A DNA stretch of 64,000 nucleotides from Olivibacter sp. XZL3 (GCF_004368405.1 NZ_SBJH01000011.1:40095-104094); one strand, 5' to 3'; positions 45,601 to 56,300 are shown, counted from the stretch's first letter. Notes: generated by a model from the sequence alone, not told the origin. Numbers and translations are program-made.

Positions 45601-46255
45601 GTACAGTTATCGATTTGCGGGACTGGACAGCGATGGTTATCCGCAGATTTATAACGAGAACGATGAAATCATAAACACCTATGGCCAGAAGCTACAAAAC
45701 GGTAATTGGGTTGCAAGCACTATCGAAGACATACAAGCCCTGGAATACCACGGAAGCACCGTACCGAAGTACTATGGAGGCTGGGTGAATAATTTTTCCT
45801 ATAAAGGATTTTCGCTACGGGTATTAATCACTTATAAATTGGGCTATGTGTTCAGAAACACCAATATCTTAAATTATACAGATATGGTTTCTTCCTATTC
45901 GGTAGCCCATATCCACAGGGATTTCAACCAGCGCTGGAAACAACCCGGAGATGAAAACACCACGATTATTCCCCGAGAGCCCGAAAATATGAACACAGCA
46001 TACATCGGCTATTATTATTATGCCTTGGGTAACCAATATGTAGATAACGCTTCACACATTAGATTCAAAGAAATTATTTTAGGCTATAACGTTCATCCTA
46101 ACATAGCACATCGTTTCGGACTAAATAACCTACATATGGCTATTCAGGCTAATAACCTTGGCGTCATTACATTCAACAAATGGCGCATAGATCCAGAAAG
46201 CATGGTGTTGCCTATGCAGTCTGCAATAACATTTAACCTTACGGCCAGCTTTTAA
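42674..46255 (+). CDS. SusC/RagA TonB-dependent receptor with STN domain, locus 1
   Basis: A 1193-aa outer-membrane import channel. It has a signal sequence (about residues 28-52; an alternative start is the ATG at 42755, MKINTLTL), the STN signalling domain (about 60-131), a carboxypeptidase-like regulatory domain (149-225, ITGTVTDERGKPLPGVNI), the plug (TSTINANKAPLIVVDGFP, VLKDAAAASIWGIRAANGVI) and a C-terminal beta-barrel ending FNLTASF. The STN domain couples it to the FecR/sigma pair upstream. The substrate is unknown: no glycoside hydrolase is encoded beside it. Confidence 0.95.
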   Translation: MQKMQFFVKGLLYLLQKVRIRYKFGYFMKINTLTLFILTLALLVSAENKSNAQSIYEKKLSYAAPITSLKELFTQIEKETGLVVFYPAEKVAQTGKLNLNVQKLTVSEALAHGLKNTGLTYQQQDKLIIVSAKSRETTQGNDIAFSQRIITGTVTDERGKPLPGVNIRLKTGSHSATSDKNGFFSIRADDEDTSLIFSFIGYVRQEIPLGDQQTIHVVLKENTFELDEVELVSTGYQEIAKERATGSFQKINEQTLNTKISQDIASKIEGEISGIVFNTGGESMTIRGTSTINANKAPLIVVDGFPITQDINSINPSNVESITVLKDAAAASIWGIRAANGVIVITTKAGKKNSRPVIEFSTNFNIKPKQNYDHLPYASTESFLEFEKIRAGNISWGVQLPTGISKPPMGKALETYLLLNNGDLTEAEAESITDGLKRIDSREEFDRLFRRNEYWQQYNLAVKGGGERNTYRTSITYNRNRNQGSYVGNKRDELIGTLNNTVDITPKLKFSNNVNFNMIASKNNGMSLSDLTVLPQHQRILDENGNYITQPATFTQSYKDELVAAGYPYDWNYNLKQEFDNKNNKNNQTLLRLQSALEYKLTDYLSASGMYQYEWGQYNGSNLYNENTYTVRNTVNRYTVIDANGNLSSSIPQGHILSKNNNTTKSHSARFQLNFDQSFNEGLHQVTAIGGYEVRQELSEGHNFTHYGYDPQTLQYVNAPFGQILPVVPVGTSVFSNPAAYSEVENRFISYYGNAAYTYNNKYTLSLSSRLDDANLFGGDSKYRNIPLYSVGAKWDMYKEDFLKNNADLSQLALRVTRGSNGNVHTGTSPYVQASTSQNPYTSVPYAYISNVKNPSLRLEKTFVTNVGLDFGFFNDRLGGSIEYYNRNSQDLLAPVTFNSTLGFTNALVNSGRMKNSGWDIGLNALIVNNKNFKYNTSLNFSRNTNKLIEVEHAQETPAFYMSGLNPIKGNPLNHLYSYRFAGLDSDGYPQIYNENDEIINTYGQKLQNGNWVASTIEDIQALEYHGSTVPKYYGGWVNNFSYKGFSLRVLITYKLGYVFRNTNILNYTDMVSSYSVAHIHRDFNQRWKQPGDENTTIIPREPENMNTAYIGYYYYALGNQYVDNASHIRFKEIILGYNVHPNIAHRFGLNNLHMAIQANNLGVITFNKWRIDPESMVLPMQSAITFNLTASF

Positions 46256-46265
46256 CAATAAACAA

Positions 46266-47681
46266 ATGAAAAGAATATTAACGCTCTTAATATATATACT
46301 TTCCTTAAGTTCCTGTAGCAGGGACAAGTGGTTAGATATTCAACCCAAAGGCGTGGTGATACCTAACAAGACGCAAGACTACCGCTTGTTGTTGGACCAA
46401 GTGGACATAAGCGGTGCTGGATCCGGAACCAGAATTTCCACCGGATTCGGAGCTTCGCATTACAACTCATTTATGATGGACGATGATTTTGTAATCAAGG
46501 ACGAATTAATCGATTACTACTCATCAACCAATGTAAATCGTTACACCTGGAACGACAATATTTTTCTTTCGAATGAAGAAGACCCCGACTGGAAAAATCT
46601 GTACGCACAAATTTACGTATGTAATATCGTGATAGAAGAAGTGATGGATGCAGAGGGAGATATACGCGAAAAAGAAAGACTGCTGTCCGAGGCAAAAGCA
46701 CAACGCGCCTATGCTTATTTTATTTTGGTCAATCTGTATGCCCGGCATTACAACGAGCAAACCGCCGCAGCCACACCGGCCGTACCCCTCCGTTTAACAT
46801 CGGATATTGAAGGGGTTAACCTCACTAGAGCCAGTGTCAAAGAGGTGTATGATCAGATTATTGAGGACGCTACCGGTGCATTGGATCATTTACCTTCCGT
46901 TCCTGAGTCGAACAACTATTTACATCGACCTACTGCATCCGGCCTTTCTGCACTCTTAGCTCGGATATACTTATATCGGGCAGATTACGATAGAGCACGC
47001 AGCTATGCGGAACAGTCTTTATCATTAAAAAACAGCCTGATCAATTACAACGCCTTGGAAGACCGTTTTGGCTATGGGATCTTGTATTACCCGCAGTATT
47101 TTGAACCTCAGAACACTGAAATTCTATGGTTTAAAGAAGGCTGGCCCTATGCACTTATTGTAGCCTCTGACGAGTTGTACGATTTATTCGAGGGGGATGA
47201 TCTTCGGCCTTTAAAATACGCTCCGATCTCGTTTCTATATGGCCTCCCCTATGACGGATATACATTAGGAGCCCCCTTATTGACCAATGAATTCCCCGTG
47301 GGACCGTCAACCCCTGAAATGTATCTCACGCGAGCAGAATGTCATGCCAGAAATGGAAATATTGCCGCCGCCATGCAGGACGTGAATACCCTACTTGAGG
47401 CTAGGATAAAAACGGGTAGCTTCACGCCACGTATAGCATCAACACCAGAAGAAGCACTTCGTATCGTAAAAGAAGAAAGACGGAAAGAACTTGCCGGTGG
47501 CGGATTACGATATTTTGATTTAAAAAGGTATAATGAATTTGACAATGCCAATATCACCTTAACGAAAACGCTAGGGGGTACTACCTACACCTTACCGGCA
47601 GGCAGTAAAAACTGGGCGGTGCCTATTGCTCAAAAATATATACTGGCATCGCCAGAATTAGGAGAAAACGATAGAGATTAA
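46266..47681 (+). CDS. SusD/RagB lipoprotein, locus 1
   Basis: A 471-aa surface-exposed lipoprotein that forms the lid of the SusC channel. The signal peptide ends LSLSSCSRDKW (lipidated Cys17). SusD-like features are the TPR helices (SEAKAQRAYAYFILVNLYARHY, ALLARIYLYRADYDRARSYA) and the C-terminal YLTRAECHARNGN, EERRKELAGGGLRYFDLKRY. It starts 10 nt after susC. The pairing of SusC with SusD is obligatory in the family. Confidence 0.94.
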   Translation: MKRILTLLIYILSLSSCSRDKWLDIQPKGVVIPNKTQDYRLLLDQVDISGAGSGTRISTGFGASHYNSFMMDDDFVIKDELIDYYSSTNVNRYTWNDNIFLSNEEDPDWKNLYAQIYVCNIVIEEVMDAEGDIREKERLLSEAKAQRAYAYFILVNLYARHYNEQTAAATPAVPLRLTSDIEGVNLTRASVKEVYDQIIEDATGALDHLPSVPESNNYLHRPTASGLSALLARIYLYRADYDRARSYAEQSLSLKNSLINYNALEDRFGYGILYYPQYFEPQNTEILWFKEGWPYALIVASDELYDLFEGDDLRPLKYAPISFLYGLPYDGYTLGAPLLTNEFPVGPSTPEMYLTRAECHARNGNIAAAMQDVNTLLEARIKTGSFTPRIASTPEEALRIVKEERRKELAGGGLRYFDLKRYNEFDNANITLTKTLGGTTYTLPAGSKNWAVPIAQKYILASPELGENDRD

Positions 47682-47749
47682 CCAACATTTAAGGGGCCGA
47701 TATATTGGAGCCGCTTTTTGATAGAAAGGCCCTTTTTTAAAAAAACGCC

Positions 47750-49150
47750 ATGTCAATAAAAATAACCTACGGAGCCTTTGTACTCTTTTTAGCGCTGCTT
47801 TCTTATAACAAAAAAACAACCAACGAAACTTACGCGATCGTAAAAGGAACCATTAAACACCAACAGGAAAATCAAATACTGATCATCAAAGAGAGTTCGG
47901 TTATAGATAGTATAGCGATCGCTGAAGACGGTAGCTTTTTACATACGATGGATGTAAAATATCCCCAGCGATATACTTTCGTGAATGGAAAAGCGCAATG
48001 GAATGCCTATTTGGAAAATGGAAAAGAGCTTACGATACAGATAGACCTCGATGACGTCAAACATTCACTAACGTATACAGGAACTACTGCGACCGTTAAT
48101 AATTATTTGCTAGAGAAAGCCGACACCTTCAGATCGATGTATTCAGAAGCCGCTATTAAGGACTTGTATTTATTAGAGGAAGAATCCTTTAAAGCCGAGC
48201 AGCTTCGGCAGATGGAAATATTTGAAAGGTTTTTGTCGTCTTATAAAAACCTGCCTGAAGCCTTCGTAAAAAAGGAAAAAAGAGATATTTTTTATCAATA
48301 TTTAGAAAATCTCGAGCGCTATGAATCCTTTCATGGCTATTTTGCTGAGCTGAAAGACTTCAAAGTTTCGGAAAACTTCTTCGCCGATGTAGATACCCTA
48401 TCCCACTACAACAACGAGGAAGATTACTTCTATTCGGCAGCCTACAGAACGTTGGTAGAAAGGTACTGTGCCGCCAAAGCACAACAAATTGCAGACAGTT
48501 TACAGATAACAGATAAAAACATAAGCTATCTAAAGGCGGTAAGCACCTTATCCAATCCCGTTATAAAAAACGAAATAGCTTACAATGAAATTAAGCGGAA
48601 CATCACTTTTGTGAGAGATCCCGAGACATATTATACCTTGTACAAGGAACTTTCATTGGACGAAGCGCAAGAAAAAGAAATCACAAAGACGTACAAAGAG
48701 CTGATGAAACTCGCTAAAGGGAATCCTTCACCCCGATTTTCCGATTATGAAAACTATGCCGGGGGAACCACTTCACTGACCGATTTAAAAGGGAAATATG
48801 TCTATATAGACGTTTGGGCAACATGGTGTATGCCTTGCAGACAAGAGATACCGTATTTGCAGCAATTAGAAAAAGAATATGAACACAAAAACATCATGTT
48901 TGTCAGCATCTCTATTGATGTCGAAAAAGCGCGTGACGCCTGGAAAAAAATGATTGCAGAAAATAATATGGGTGGTATTCAACTTTTGGCGCCGAAGGCG
49001 GGAAAATCGGATTTTATAGAACAATATATGATCCGCGGCATTCCTCGTTTTATTTTGATCGATCCACAGGGAAATATTGTATCCGCAAATGCCCCTAGAC
49101 CCTCGGAAAAAGAAGCCGTTCAAAACTTATTCAACAGTTTAGCTCTTTAA
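47750..49150 (+). CDS. TlpA-type thioredoxin protein with DUF4369-like N-region, locus 1
   Basis: A 466-aa exported disulfide oxidoreductase. It has a short N-terminal hydrophobic segment, a beta-rich N-region (IVKGTIKHQQENQILIIKES), a helical middle (about residues 120-330) and a C-terminal TlpA/AhpC-like thioredoxin domain with the active site WATWCMPCRQEIP at about residue 357. In this lineage such proteins often accompany SusCD; they are thought to reduce periplasmic or surface disulfides. It follows susD by 68 nt and is followed by a second TlpA gene. Confidence 0.88.
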   Translation: MSIKITYGAFVLFLALLSYNKKTTNETYAIVKGTIKHQQENQILIIKESSVIDSIAIAEDGSFLHTMDVKYPQRYTFVNGKAQWNAYLENGKELTIQIDLDDVKHSLTYTGTTATVNNYLLEKADTFRSMYSEAAIKDLYLLEEESFKAEQLRQMEIFERFLSSYKNLPEAFVKKEKRDIFYQYLENLERYESFHGYFAELKDFKVSENFFADVDTLSHYNNEEDYFYSAAYRTLVERYCAAKAQQIADSLQITDKNISYLKAVSTLSNPVIKNEIAYNEIKRNITFVRDPETYYTLYKELSLDEAQEKEITKTYKELMKLAKGNPSPRFSDYENYAGGTTSLTDLKGKYVYIDVWATWCMPCRQEIPYLQQLEKEYEHKNIMFVSISIDVEKARDAWKKMIAENNMGGIQLLAPKAGKSDFIEQYMIRGIPRFILIDPQGNIVSANAPRPSEKEAVQNLFNSLAL

Positions 49151-49163
49151 CTCCTCGTAAATC

Positions 49164-50318
49164 ATGCAAACGACTATCATTTTTACCCTGATTTCTTTAT
49201 CCATCTTTCTTTTTACTTGGTGCACATCCCGTGTACCAAGCGACACATGCCGCATCATACTTAGTACCAAAAACTATCCTATCGACAGCATAAAAGTCGT
49301 ATGGTTCAAGGATAAAACAATAAAGGAAGAAATCATCCATCTAAAAGATGGCAGCGGCGAAATAGACATTAAAGTTCCTGAACTGACTTCACTCCATCTA
49401 ATGAGCTTCGATGACTCCAAATCGATAGCAGTGGGCTCAGGGGCTTTTCCTGCACCCGCTTTCCCTTTTTTCGCTGAAAACGGAAAGCAGGTAAGGATTT
49501 GCTTTGACAACGACCAGTGGCCAGAAGCTGCTATTTCAGGAGGTGAGGAAAACACCAAATACGGCAGCCTATGGAAGGAAGTTGGTCCTTTGGAACGCAG
49601 GCGGTTCGAATTGTTACGATCGGAAGTAAATGCTTTGGGCGACCAAGAAAAAATTACAAAAATTGCGAAGGACTACGCTGAAACCCAACAGAAAGTCCAG
49701 GCTTTGGAAGAGGCTTTTATTATAAACAACCCATCAAAAGGCGTATCCCTATGGCTTCTGGAGAAGCAATTTTTCGCCAGTCCCATAACCGAGTTTGAAA
49801 AGCGGTTTTTGAGTCTGGCAGACGCGGTAAGAGCATCCCCTAAGGGTAAGGAAATACAGCAACGTATCGCCGTAATGAAAAAGGCAGTACCCGGTCAGCC
49901 AGCCCCCGATTTTGTTAAAAAAGACAAGGATGGCAATACAATAAGCCTGTCTCAACTCAAAGGCAAGTACGTATTACTTGATTTCTGGGGAACTTGGTGT
50001 ATGCCCTGCCGGGAAGGCCACCCACACCTTGTTGAGTTGCACAAGAAATACAACGCGGATATCGAATTTATCAACGTGGCACAAGAGCGAATAGCCAATC
50101 CGCGTAAAGCTTGGCTAGCAGCGATAGAAAAAGACAAACTCACTTGGACACAAATACTGAACAATGAGAACGAAGCACAAAGCAATATTGTCGAATTATA
50201 TAACATCGAGGCCTTCCCCACAAAAATTTTGATCGACAAGGATGGCATTATTATCGGCAGATATACCGCAGACACCAAGAAACTGGATGAAAAATTAAAA
50301 ACGATTTTTAATAAATAA
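49164..50318 (+). CDS. Second TlpA-type thioredoxin protein, locus 1
   Basis: A 384-aa lipoprotein-like or secreted thioredoxin: signal peptide with Cys20 in FLFTWCTSRV, a beta-rich N-domain (about residues 30-120), a helical linker and a TlpA domain with WGTWCMPCREGHPHL at about residue 276 and the cis-proline loop IEAFPTKILID. It starts 13 nt after the preceding tlpA-type gene, so the two are co-translated. It is shorter than its neighbour and not a copy of it. Confidence 0.9.
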   Translation: MQTTIIFTLISLSIFLFTWCTSRVPSDTCRIILSTKNYPIDSIKVVWFKDKTIKEEIIHLKDGSGEIDIKVPELTSLHLMSFDDSKSIAVGSGAFPAPAFPFFAENGKQVRICFDNDQWPEAAISGGEENTKYGSLWKEVGPLERRRFELLRSEVNALGDQEKITKIAKDYAETQQKVQALEEAFIINNPSKGVSLWLLEKQFFASPITEFEKRFLSLADAVRASPKGKEIQQRIAVMKKAVPGQPAPDFVKKDKDGNTISLSQLKGKYVLLDFWGTWCMPCREGHPHLVELHKKYNADIEFINVAQERIANPRKAWLAAIEKDKLTWTQILNNENEAQSNIVELYNIEAFPTKILIDKDGIIIGRYTADTKKLDEKLKTIFNK

Positions 50319-50345
50319 ACCTGCTTCAATATAGCTGGTTGTTAT

Positions 50346-50374
50346 GCGGGATAACCTTTATCGAGTTATCCCGC
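50346..50374. terminator. Hairpin between the two convergent SusCD loci
   Basis: GCGGGATAAC (50346-50355) and GTTATCCCGC (50365-50374) form a perfect 10-bp stem with a 9-nt loop in the 71-nt gap between convergent genes. There is no T-tract on either strand, so termination is inferred from position only. Confidence 0.5.
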
Positions 50375-50389
50375 AAATTAGAAAACGCT

Positions 50390-51862
50390 TTACCCTTTAT
50401 GCGGTTTACGGGCAGATTCGATCAATTCGATCATTTCCATTTTCGTGTATTCGCTATTACCGTTCGAACCCATGAGAGAAAACCGGATCTTCCCCTCTTT
50501 ATCCAATATAAACTTGGCAGGTATTCCCTGTACACCAAATTTCGCAGCCAAATTTTCTCCTGTTTCTGAGTCTTTCTGATCGTCAAAGAGGACTTCAAAA
50601 GGATAGTTATTCTTTTCGATAAATGCGGCAACATTCGCCTTATAGCCCTTGGTCCGCTCCCAGGTATTCATAAAAAGAAACTGTACTTCGTTGTCGTCGG
50701 CATAATGTTCCTGAGCCGCTTTCATCCCGGGAAAAGAGCGGATACATGGCTGACACCATGTTGCCCAAAAATCAAGCACAACCACCTTCCCTCTCATATC
50801 TGCCAACGAAACCTTTTCTCCTCTTAGGTTCAGCAGTTCAAAATCAGGCGCATCTTTGTAAGTGGCCATTTTTGCGATATGTTCACGAATAGACTTGATA
50901 ACGTCTTCGTCCATGCGCGTCAAGTAGCCATCCAGCCCCTTACTACTGCCATTAAGGGACGTATAGAGCTCTTTAATTTTGTCTTTAAAGGTAAAGTCTC
51001 CCTGTTTATAAAGCATCTCCAGCTGCTGGAGCGCTTCAAGTTTACGCCCTGCCGCTTCCAATCCTGTATAATACGCCCGGCTGAACCGGGGGGCTTGATC
51101 AGGTGCTAATTGGAGCGCCTTTTCTACCAAGGCTAGCGATTCGGCCTGTTTACCTTGATGATCATATACAGACACCATTTGCGCTACATAGCCAGGATAC
51201 CCTACCGCGGCAAACCTAGTCTCGTTATTTTTCTGCTCTTCTGGTAAATTGATAAAATATTCGGCATCATCAATCGCTGTTTGAATCAACTTAACCGCAG
51301 TGGCTGTGTCTCCTTTTTCCAAAAGTATAGCGGCTACCGGTGAATAACCTTGCGCACGCCAAAAGCGCATCTGCATTTGATCTAGGTACTGAATTGCCTT
51401 ATCCGTCTGGCCTTGCTCGGCCAGCTTCCTACTTAGGGCAGCTATGGCATATTCATAGGCCATAGAGGTTTCTTTGAAGTTCTCTCGTGGCCATTTTCTT
51501 ATCAGTTCGGCATAGCATTTTTCCATGGCGGTAGCATCGTCCTGCTTGTGGAACACATTAGAAATGTACTGATCGCGTGCAACCTCTCCTTTTGGAAATC
51601 TCTTAGCAACAACCTGGATCAGTGAATCAGCGCTGTCTTCCTTACCGAGACCATTAAGATAGTTAATGCTCAACTGAAGCTCTTTCTCGCTCTTAGCTGT
51701 TCTCGCTGTTTGTAACAGTTTCCGAGAGAGCTCTTCCTTCTGCTCTTTAGTGCCCGATTGTATAATATCATAATAGGCTTTCGCACGGTCTTCCAGATTC
51801 CGTTGCTGAGCGCACGCTATACTCGCAGAAAAGAGTATAGCAACCGTTAACAAATTTTTCAT
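50390..51862 (-). CDS. TlpA-type thioredoxin protein with helical N-region, locus 2
   Basis: A 490-aa secreted protein: signal peptide MKNLLTVAILFSASIACAQ, a long helical, TPR-like middle (about residues 25-330; SINYLNGLGKEDSADSLIQV, KLAEQGQTDKAIQYLDQMQ) and a C-terminal TlpA thioredoxin with FWATWCQPCIRSFPGM at about residue 367 and GIPAKFILDKEG. I use the ATG at 51862; the frame runs back to 51949, but the extra 29 residues would precede the signal peptide and overlap susD. It is the last gene of locus 2. Confidence 0.9.
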   Translation of the reverse strand: MKNLLTVAILFSASIACAQQRNLEDRAKAYYDIIQSGTKEQKEELSRKLLQTARTAKSEKELQLSINYLNGLGKEDSADSLIQVVAKRFPKGEVARDQYISNVFHKQDDATAMEKCYAELIRKWPRENFKETSMAYEYAIAALSRKLAEQGQTDKAIQYLDQMQMRFWRAQGYSPVAAILLEKGDTATAVKLIQTAIDDAEYFINLPEEQKNNETRFAAVGYPGYVAQMVSVYDHQGKQAESLALVEKALQLAPDQAPRFSRAYYTGLEAAGRKLEALQQLEMLYKQGDFTFKDKIKELYTSLNGSSKGLDGYLTRMDEDVIKSIREHIAKMATYKDAPDFELLNLRGEKVSLADMRGKVVVLDFWATWCQPCIRSFPGMKAAQEHYADDNEVQFLFMNTWERTKGYKANVAAFIEKNNYPFEVLFDDQKDSETGENLAAKFGVQGIPAKFILDKEGKIRFSLMGSNGNSEYTKMEMIELIESARKPHKG

Positions 51863-51938
51863 ATAACGTTTTTGTTTAATAATGGAAACATAGTATTTAG
51901 CCTTCGGATCCTTTTCTATAGTCCTTCGGCGATTTAAG

Positions 51939-53327
51939 TTAGTCTTCATAACCCGGATTTTGCGTTAAGGAAGGATTGATAACGATCTGACCTTGCGGGA
52001 TTGGAAATAAAGCCGCCGTAGACCGCCAGTTTCCTTTGGTGGCGGATAGCACCTCGTCAGCCCGGCTAGTTCTTTTAAGGTCCATCCAGCGATGACCATA
52101 TTCACCGAAAAGCTCGTGGAGACGTTCTTGTTCTACAGCTCGAATCAATTGGGCCTGACTCAAATTATCCCCTAGGGCAGCCAAGCCGGCCCTGGCTCTC
52201 AAGGCGTCCAAATCGGCCTTGGCACCGGCCAGGTCACCCTGATGCGCCTTCGCTTCGGCGCGAATTAAATACTGTTCGGCCAAGCGTAATACCACATGGT
52301 ATTCATTACCCGTTCCCGAGGCTATTTTGTATTTTGTAATCGCATAATAAACCTGATCCGCCACGGTCTTTAACGAGGTCCAGTTGCTTCGCCTTAAATC
52401 TATCGTTGGCGCGCTTTCAAAACTGTTATACACAACCTCAGGAAGTGTATAAGCAGGCACCACTGTTGCTGACGTAATGTAGTTCGCACCAAAGGTGGTA
52501 ACCCCCGTCAGGTTCGCGATCTGAAAGATGATTTCCTGACTGTCGTTTTCAAAAGATACCGCTGGATCCGGAAGTTGATAGTCTGTTGCAGTCAGCACCT
52601 TGGTGGAGAAAAGCTCGGCATTTGCATAGTCCCCGCGGTATAGATAAACCCGTGCCAACAAGGCACTGGCGGCATGTTTGTTTACACGCGCCCTAAAAGT
52701 CCCCTGATAAACGGCGGCTAATTTCTCCTCGGCATCCCGTAGATCTTCAACAATCTGCGTATATACTTGTTCGACCGATGCTCTCGGTAACTGCGCATTT
52801 TCAAAAACCTCATTATCATTTTCAAGCGCTAAGGGAACATCGCCATATAAGTTAACTAGGTAAAAATACGTATAGGCACGTATGAACTTGGCTTCACCTA
52901 ACAGTTGATTTTTAACATTTGTCGTCAAACTCGTTGAAGCATCTAATCCGGCAATCGCATTGTTGGTATTCTTAATCAATTGATAAAGGTTCGACCATAG
53001 GTTGGAAACAGCACTATTCGTATTTAACAGGCTATTATTCGCAAATTCAAGCGTCGTAGCATCCGTTGCATTATACTGCAAGTCGTCGCCTGAAATACCG
53101 GGATAAAATGTGGTCATGCTTGACATATTTGCGTTATTTATATTTCCCGCCGCAGAAACGTATAAGCCCAGTACTACGCTTTGTGCAGAAGCATCGGTTG
53201 CGAAGGCGTCTTCATAAGACACCTGCGTGGGTGGTGCGCCCAATTCGACAAACTTTTCGCAGGCGCTTAATGAAAGGATTACGCCGGTAATACCTATCAG
53301 GACGAGTTCTTTATATGTTTTTTTCAT
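51939..53327 (-). CDS. SusD/RagB lipoprotein, locus 2
   Basis: A 462-aa surface lipoprotein with lipobox ILSLSACEKF near residue 23. SusD features include GEAKFIRAYTYFYLVNLYGDVPL, ARVYLYRGDYANAELFS, EQYLIRAEAKAHQGDLAGAKADL (in parts) and ELFGEYGHRWMDLKRT. Starts are possible at 53333 and 53327 (ATGATCATG); both follow the susC stop (53339) by under 12 nt. The frame also has a TTG at 53351 inside susC. It pairs with the SusC of locus 2. Confidence 0.94.
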   Translation of the reverse strand: MKKTYKELVLIGITGVILSLSACEKFVELGAPPTQVSYEDAFATDASAQSVVLGLYVSAAGNINNANMSSMTTFYPGISGDDLQYNATDATTLEFANNSLLNTNSAVSNLWSNLYQLIKNTNNAIAGLDASTSLTTNVKNQLLGEAKFIRAYTYFYLVNLYGDVPLALENDNEVFENAQLPRASVEQVYTQIVEDLRDAEEKLAAVYQGTFRARVNKHAASALLARVYLYRGDYANAELFSTKVLTATDYQLPDPAVSFENDSQEIIFQIANLTGVTTFGANYITSATVVPAYTLPEVVYNSFESAPTIDLRRSNWTSLKTVADQVYYAITKYKIASGTGNEYHVVLRLAEQYLIRAEAKAHQGDLAGAKADLDALRARAGLAALGDNLSQAQLIRAVEQERLHELFGEYGHRWMDLKRTSRADEVLSATKGNWRSTAALFPIPQGQIVINPSLTQNPGYED

Positions 53328-53338
53328 GATCATCTTGT

Positions 53339-56300
53339 TTAAAATTGACAATTAAAGCCAAATACAATTGTTCTCAATGGAGGAAGTACCTGACTGATAG
53401 TTCCTGTTCCCAAACCGGAAGGGCCGCCCTGCACGGTCGTTTCAGTATCGAGTACATACTTGTTCTTTGCCCAGGTAAACAAATTTTGTCCTTGTACAAA
53501 AACACGACAGTCCGACATCTTTAATCTGGAGATCCATTGCTTCGGCAAGCTATAAGAAAGATTAACCGACCGCAACTTGATATAAGAGGCATCCCCATAA
53601 ACAGCGTCCGAATTGGTATACAAATTATAGGACGCATAAATCGGACTCCCTGGCGTTGCACTGGCACCCGGAATAGACGAATCAGGGTTCTCTGGCGTCC
53701 ACCTTCCCAGCCAATAATCATTCTGGTTAACCATCGCTCCAGGACTCGTGTTCAGTATTTTGGTCACTCCAAAGCGATGCTGAAATTGAAAAAACACCCC
53801 TAACTCAAAACCTTTGTAGGCAAAGGTATTATTGAACCCACCGTAAAAAGGCGTTCCCAAGTCGGCAACGTAACGGTCGTCTATATTGATTAGCCCGTTT
53901 TGATCGCGATCTTCGTACTGGGCTTCCCCCGTCTCCGGATTTACCCCTTGATAACGGTAAAGCCGAATCAGGTTAATGGGTTCGCCAACCAGGTAGCTAC
54001 TCGCATAAAAAGACTGTTCTAAGCCTGGGAACTCCAGTAATTTATTTTTATAAAAGGTGAAGTTGGTGGATGTTTTCCACGTGAACTTCTCTGTTGCTAT
54101 GTTGGTGCTGTTCAGCTCCAGTTCCAAACCGGTGTTTTGAATCAATGCGGGCAAATTGGCAGTATAGCTGTTGTAACCCGACTGAGTGGCTACAGCGGCC
54201 GAGGTGATCTGATCGCCCGACCGGTTCCTGAAGTAGTTAGCCGTAAACAATAGACGGTCTTTCAAGAAGCCTAGATCAAGCGCAAATTCTAACTTCTTAG
54301 TCGTTTCCCACTGAATGGACTGGTTGGGAAGCGTCACTAAATTCATGGTGGCATTTCCGAGATAAGGAGTGGACGATGAATAAAGTGGTAGATAAATGTA
54401 ATTGGATATCTGGTCGTTCCCCGTAGTACCGAAACTACCGCGCAGCTTACCGAAACTCAGGAAAGGTACGTTGTCTGCCACAAAACGCTCATTGGAGAAG
54501 ATCCATCCAAGGCCGATTGCTCCAAAATTACCGAAGCGGTTATTCGGGCCAAACCTAGATGATCCATCTCTTCGGAAGGTTGCATTGATCAGGTATTTGT
54601 TTTCCCAATCGTAATTCAATTTTGCAAAAAAGGCGTTATATTTATAATATACCAGATTATTATTCAGGGTGCTATTTCCCGCGGCAGCCAGTGAGCCAAG
54701 TAACGATTCGTTGGCGTAGTTCGATGCAGATATATTTTTCGTATCGGAAGAATTCTGTTGAAAACTGGTTCCCACTAAAGCCGTCAAGGTCCCTCCGCCT
54801 AAGCGAGTCACATAGTCGAGCGTAGGCTCTATGATCCAGTTCTGTGCCTTCGTATTAGAAAAACTCGATGAACTGGTAGGATTGTTTGCCGGATTAAGCG
54901 TGGAGGCGGGGGTCCGGTTATTTTGGTCCATATTGGTGATCGTATACCCAAAATTCGCCTTTGCGGTCAATCCAGGCAGAATCTTATAGCTCAAGTTAGC
55001 ACTTGAAATTAAGTTATTGGTGGTGCCGATATACCTACGATTCAGTACCGCCAACGGGTTATTAATCCCAGACCCCGTCAGCCAGTAATATTGTCCTTCG
55101 TCGTCGTATAGCGGGTAGTTTGGCGGTAAATTATAGGAGGAGGTGATATCGGAAGTGGGCATGTCCGTGTTACCATTGGCATAACTTACGGAGAAGGCCG
55201 CATTAAACTTTCCATCCGCAGAGCGGTGATCCAGATTGAGACGCGAGGTAAACCGAACGTCTTTGTTATCACCATAGAAGACAGTGCTTTCTCTTCGATA
55301 GGCGGAATTGAAAAAGAAGCGGGTTTGATCGTTTCCACCCGATAAGTTGGCCTGCACTTCATTGATATGTCCGGTGTTGCCAATCAATAATTTTTGCCAA
55401 TCGGTCGATGCATCTTGATCCCATAGGGTGAGGTCTGGCGCATTGGTGGTATTGGGTGTAATCCCATCGTTGGCGAAAGCTTCTCTTCTTAAACTTAGGT
55501 ATTCGTCTAAATCCAACATAGGAATAAAACGATTCACTTCGCTAACGCCCGAGTTAAAGTTCACACCAATACGCGTACGGCCAGACTGGCCCTTTTTGGT
55601 GGTGATCAGCACCACACCATTTGCACCGCGACTTCCGTAGATGGCTGTTGCATCCGCATCTTTCAATACATCAATACGTTCAATATCAGCCGGATTAATC
55701 ATACTAAAAGGACTTATTCCCCCTGCCGAACCGGAAATCCCCATCGAGTTTAGGTTATCGGTGGCCGGTGCACCCCCATTAAAATTGGTAAAGGGAACGC
55801 CATCTATGACATATAAGGGGATGGACCCCGAAGTTGTGCCGCTCAATGAACTTTGGTTTCTGATCTGGATTTGAACGCTGCTACCCGGAACACCGTTGTT
55901 TTGCGCAATTAAGACCCCCGACATCCTACCCGAGAGCGCGGCTAACGGATTCCCTACAGGTTGACTGGTGATATCTTTCGCCGTGATAGAAGCCACAGAT
56001 CCGGTGTTAAGTCGCCGTGTGGTTGTGCCAAACCCTACAACAACAACTTCTTCCAAACTACCTTCATCAGGTCTTAACCGTAGTGGAGCCGAATTTTCAA
56101 GAAGCTGCCGTGCGGGAATTTCCTGTTTTTGATAGCCGATAAAAGAAAAAATAAGCGTGACGTCATGGCTAGGCAGAACTAAGGACCAATGTCCGTTAAC
56201 GTCTGTCGCTGTACTGCTTTGCAATCCGGCATTTAACTTTCCATAATCTTTGATCAGAACGGAAACTCCTGCCAACGGCTCGCCATCCTGGCTTACCACC

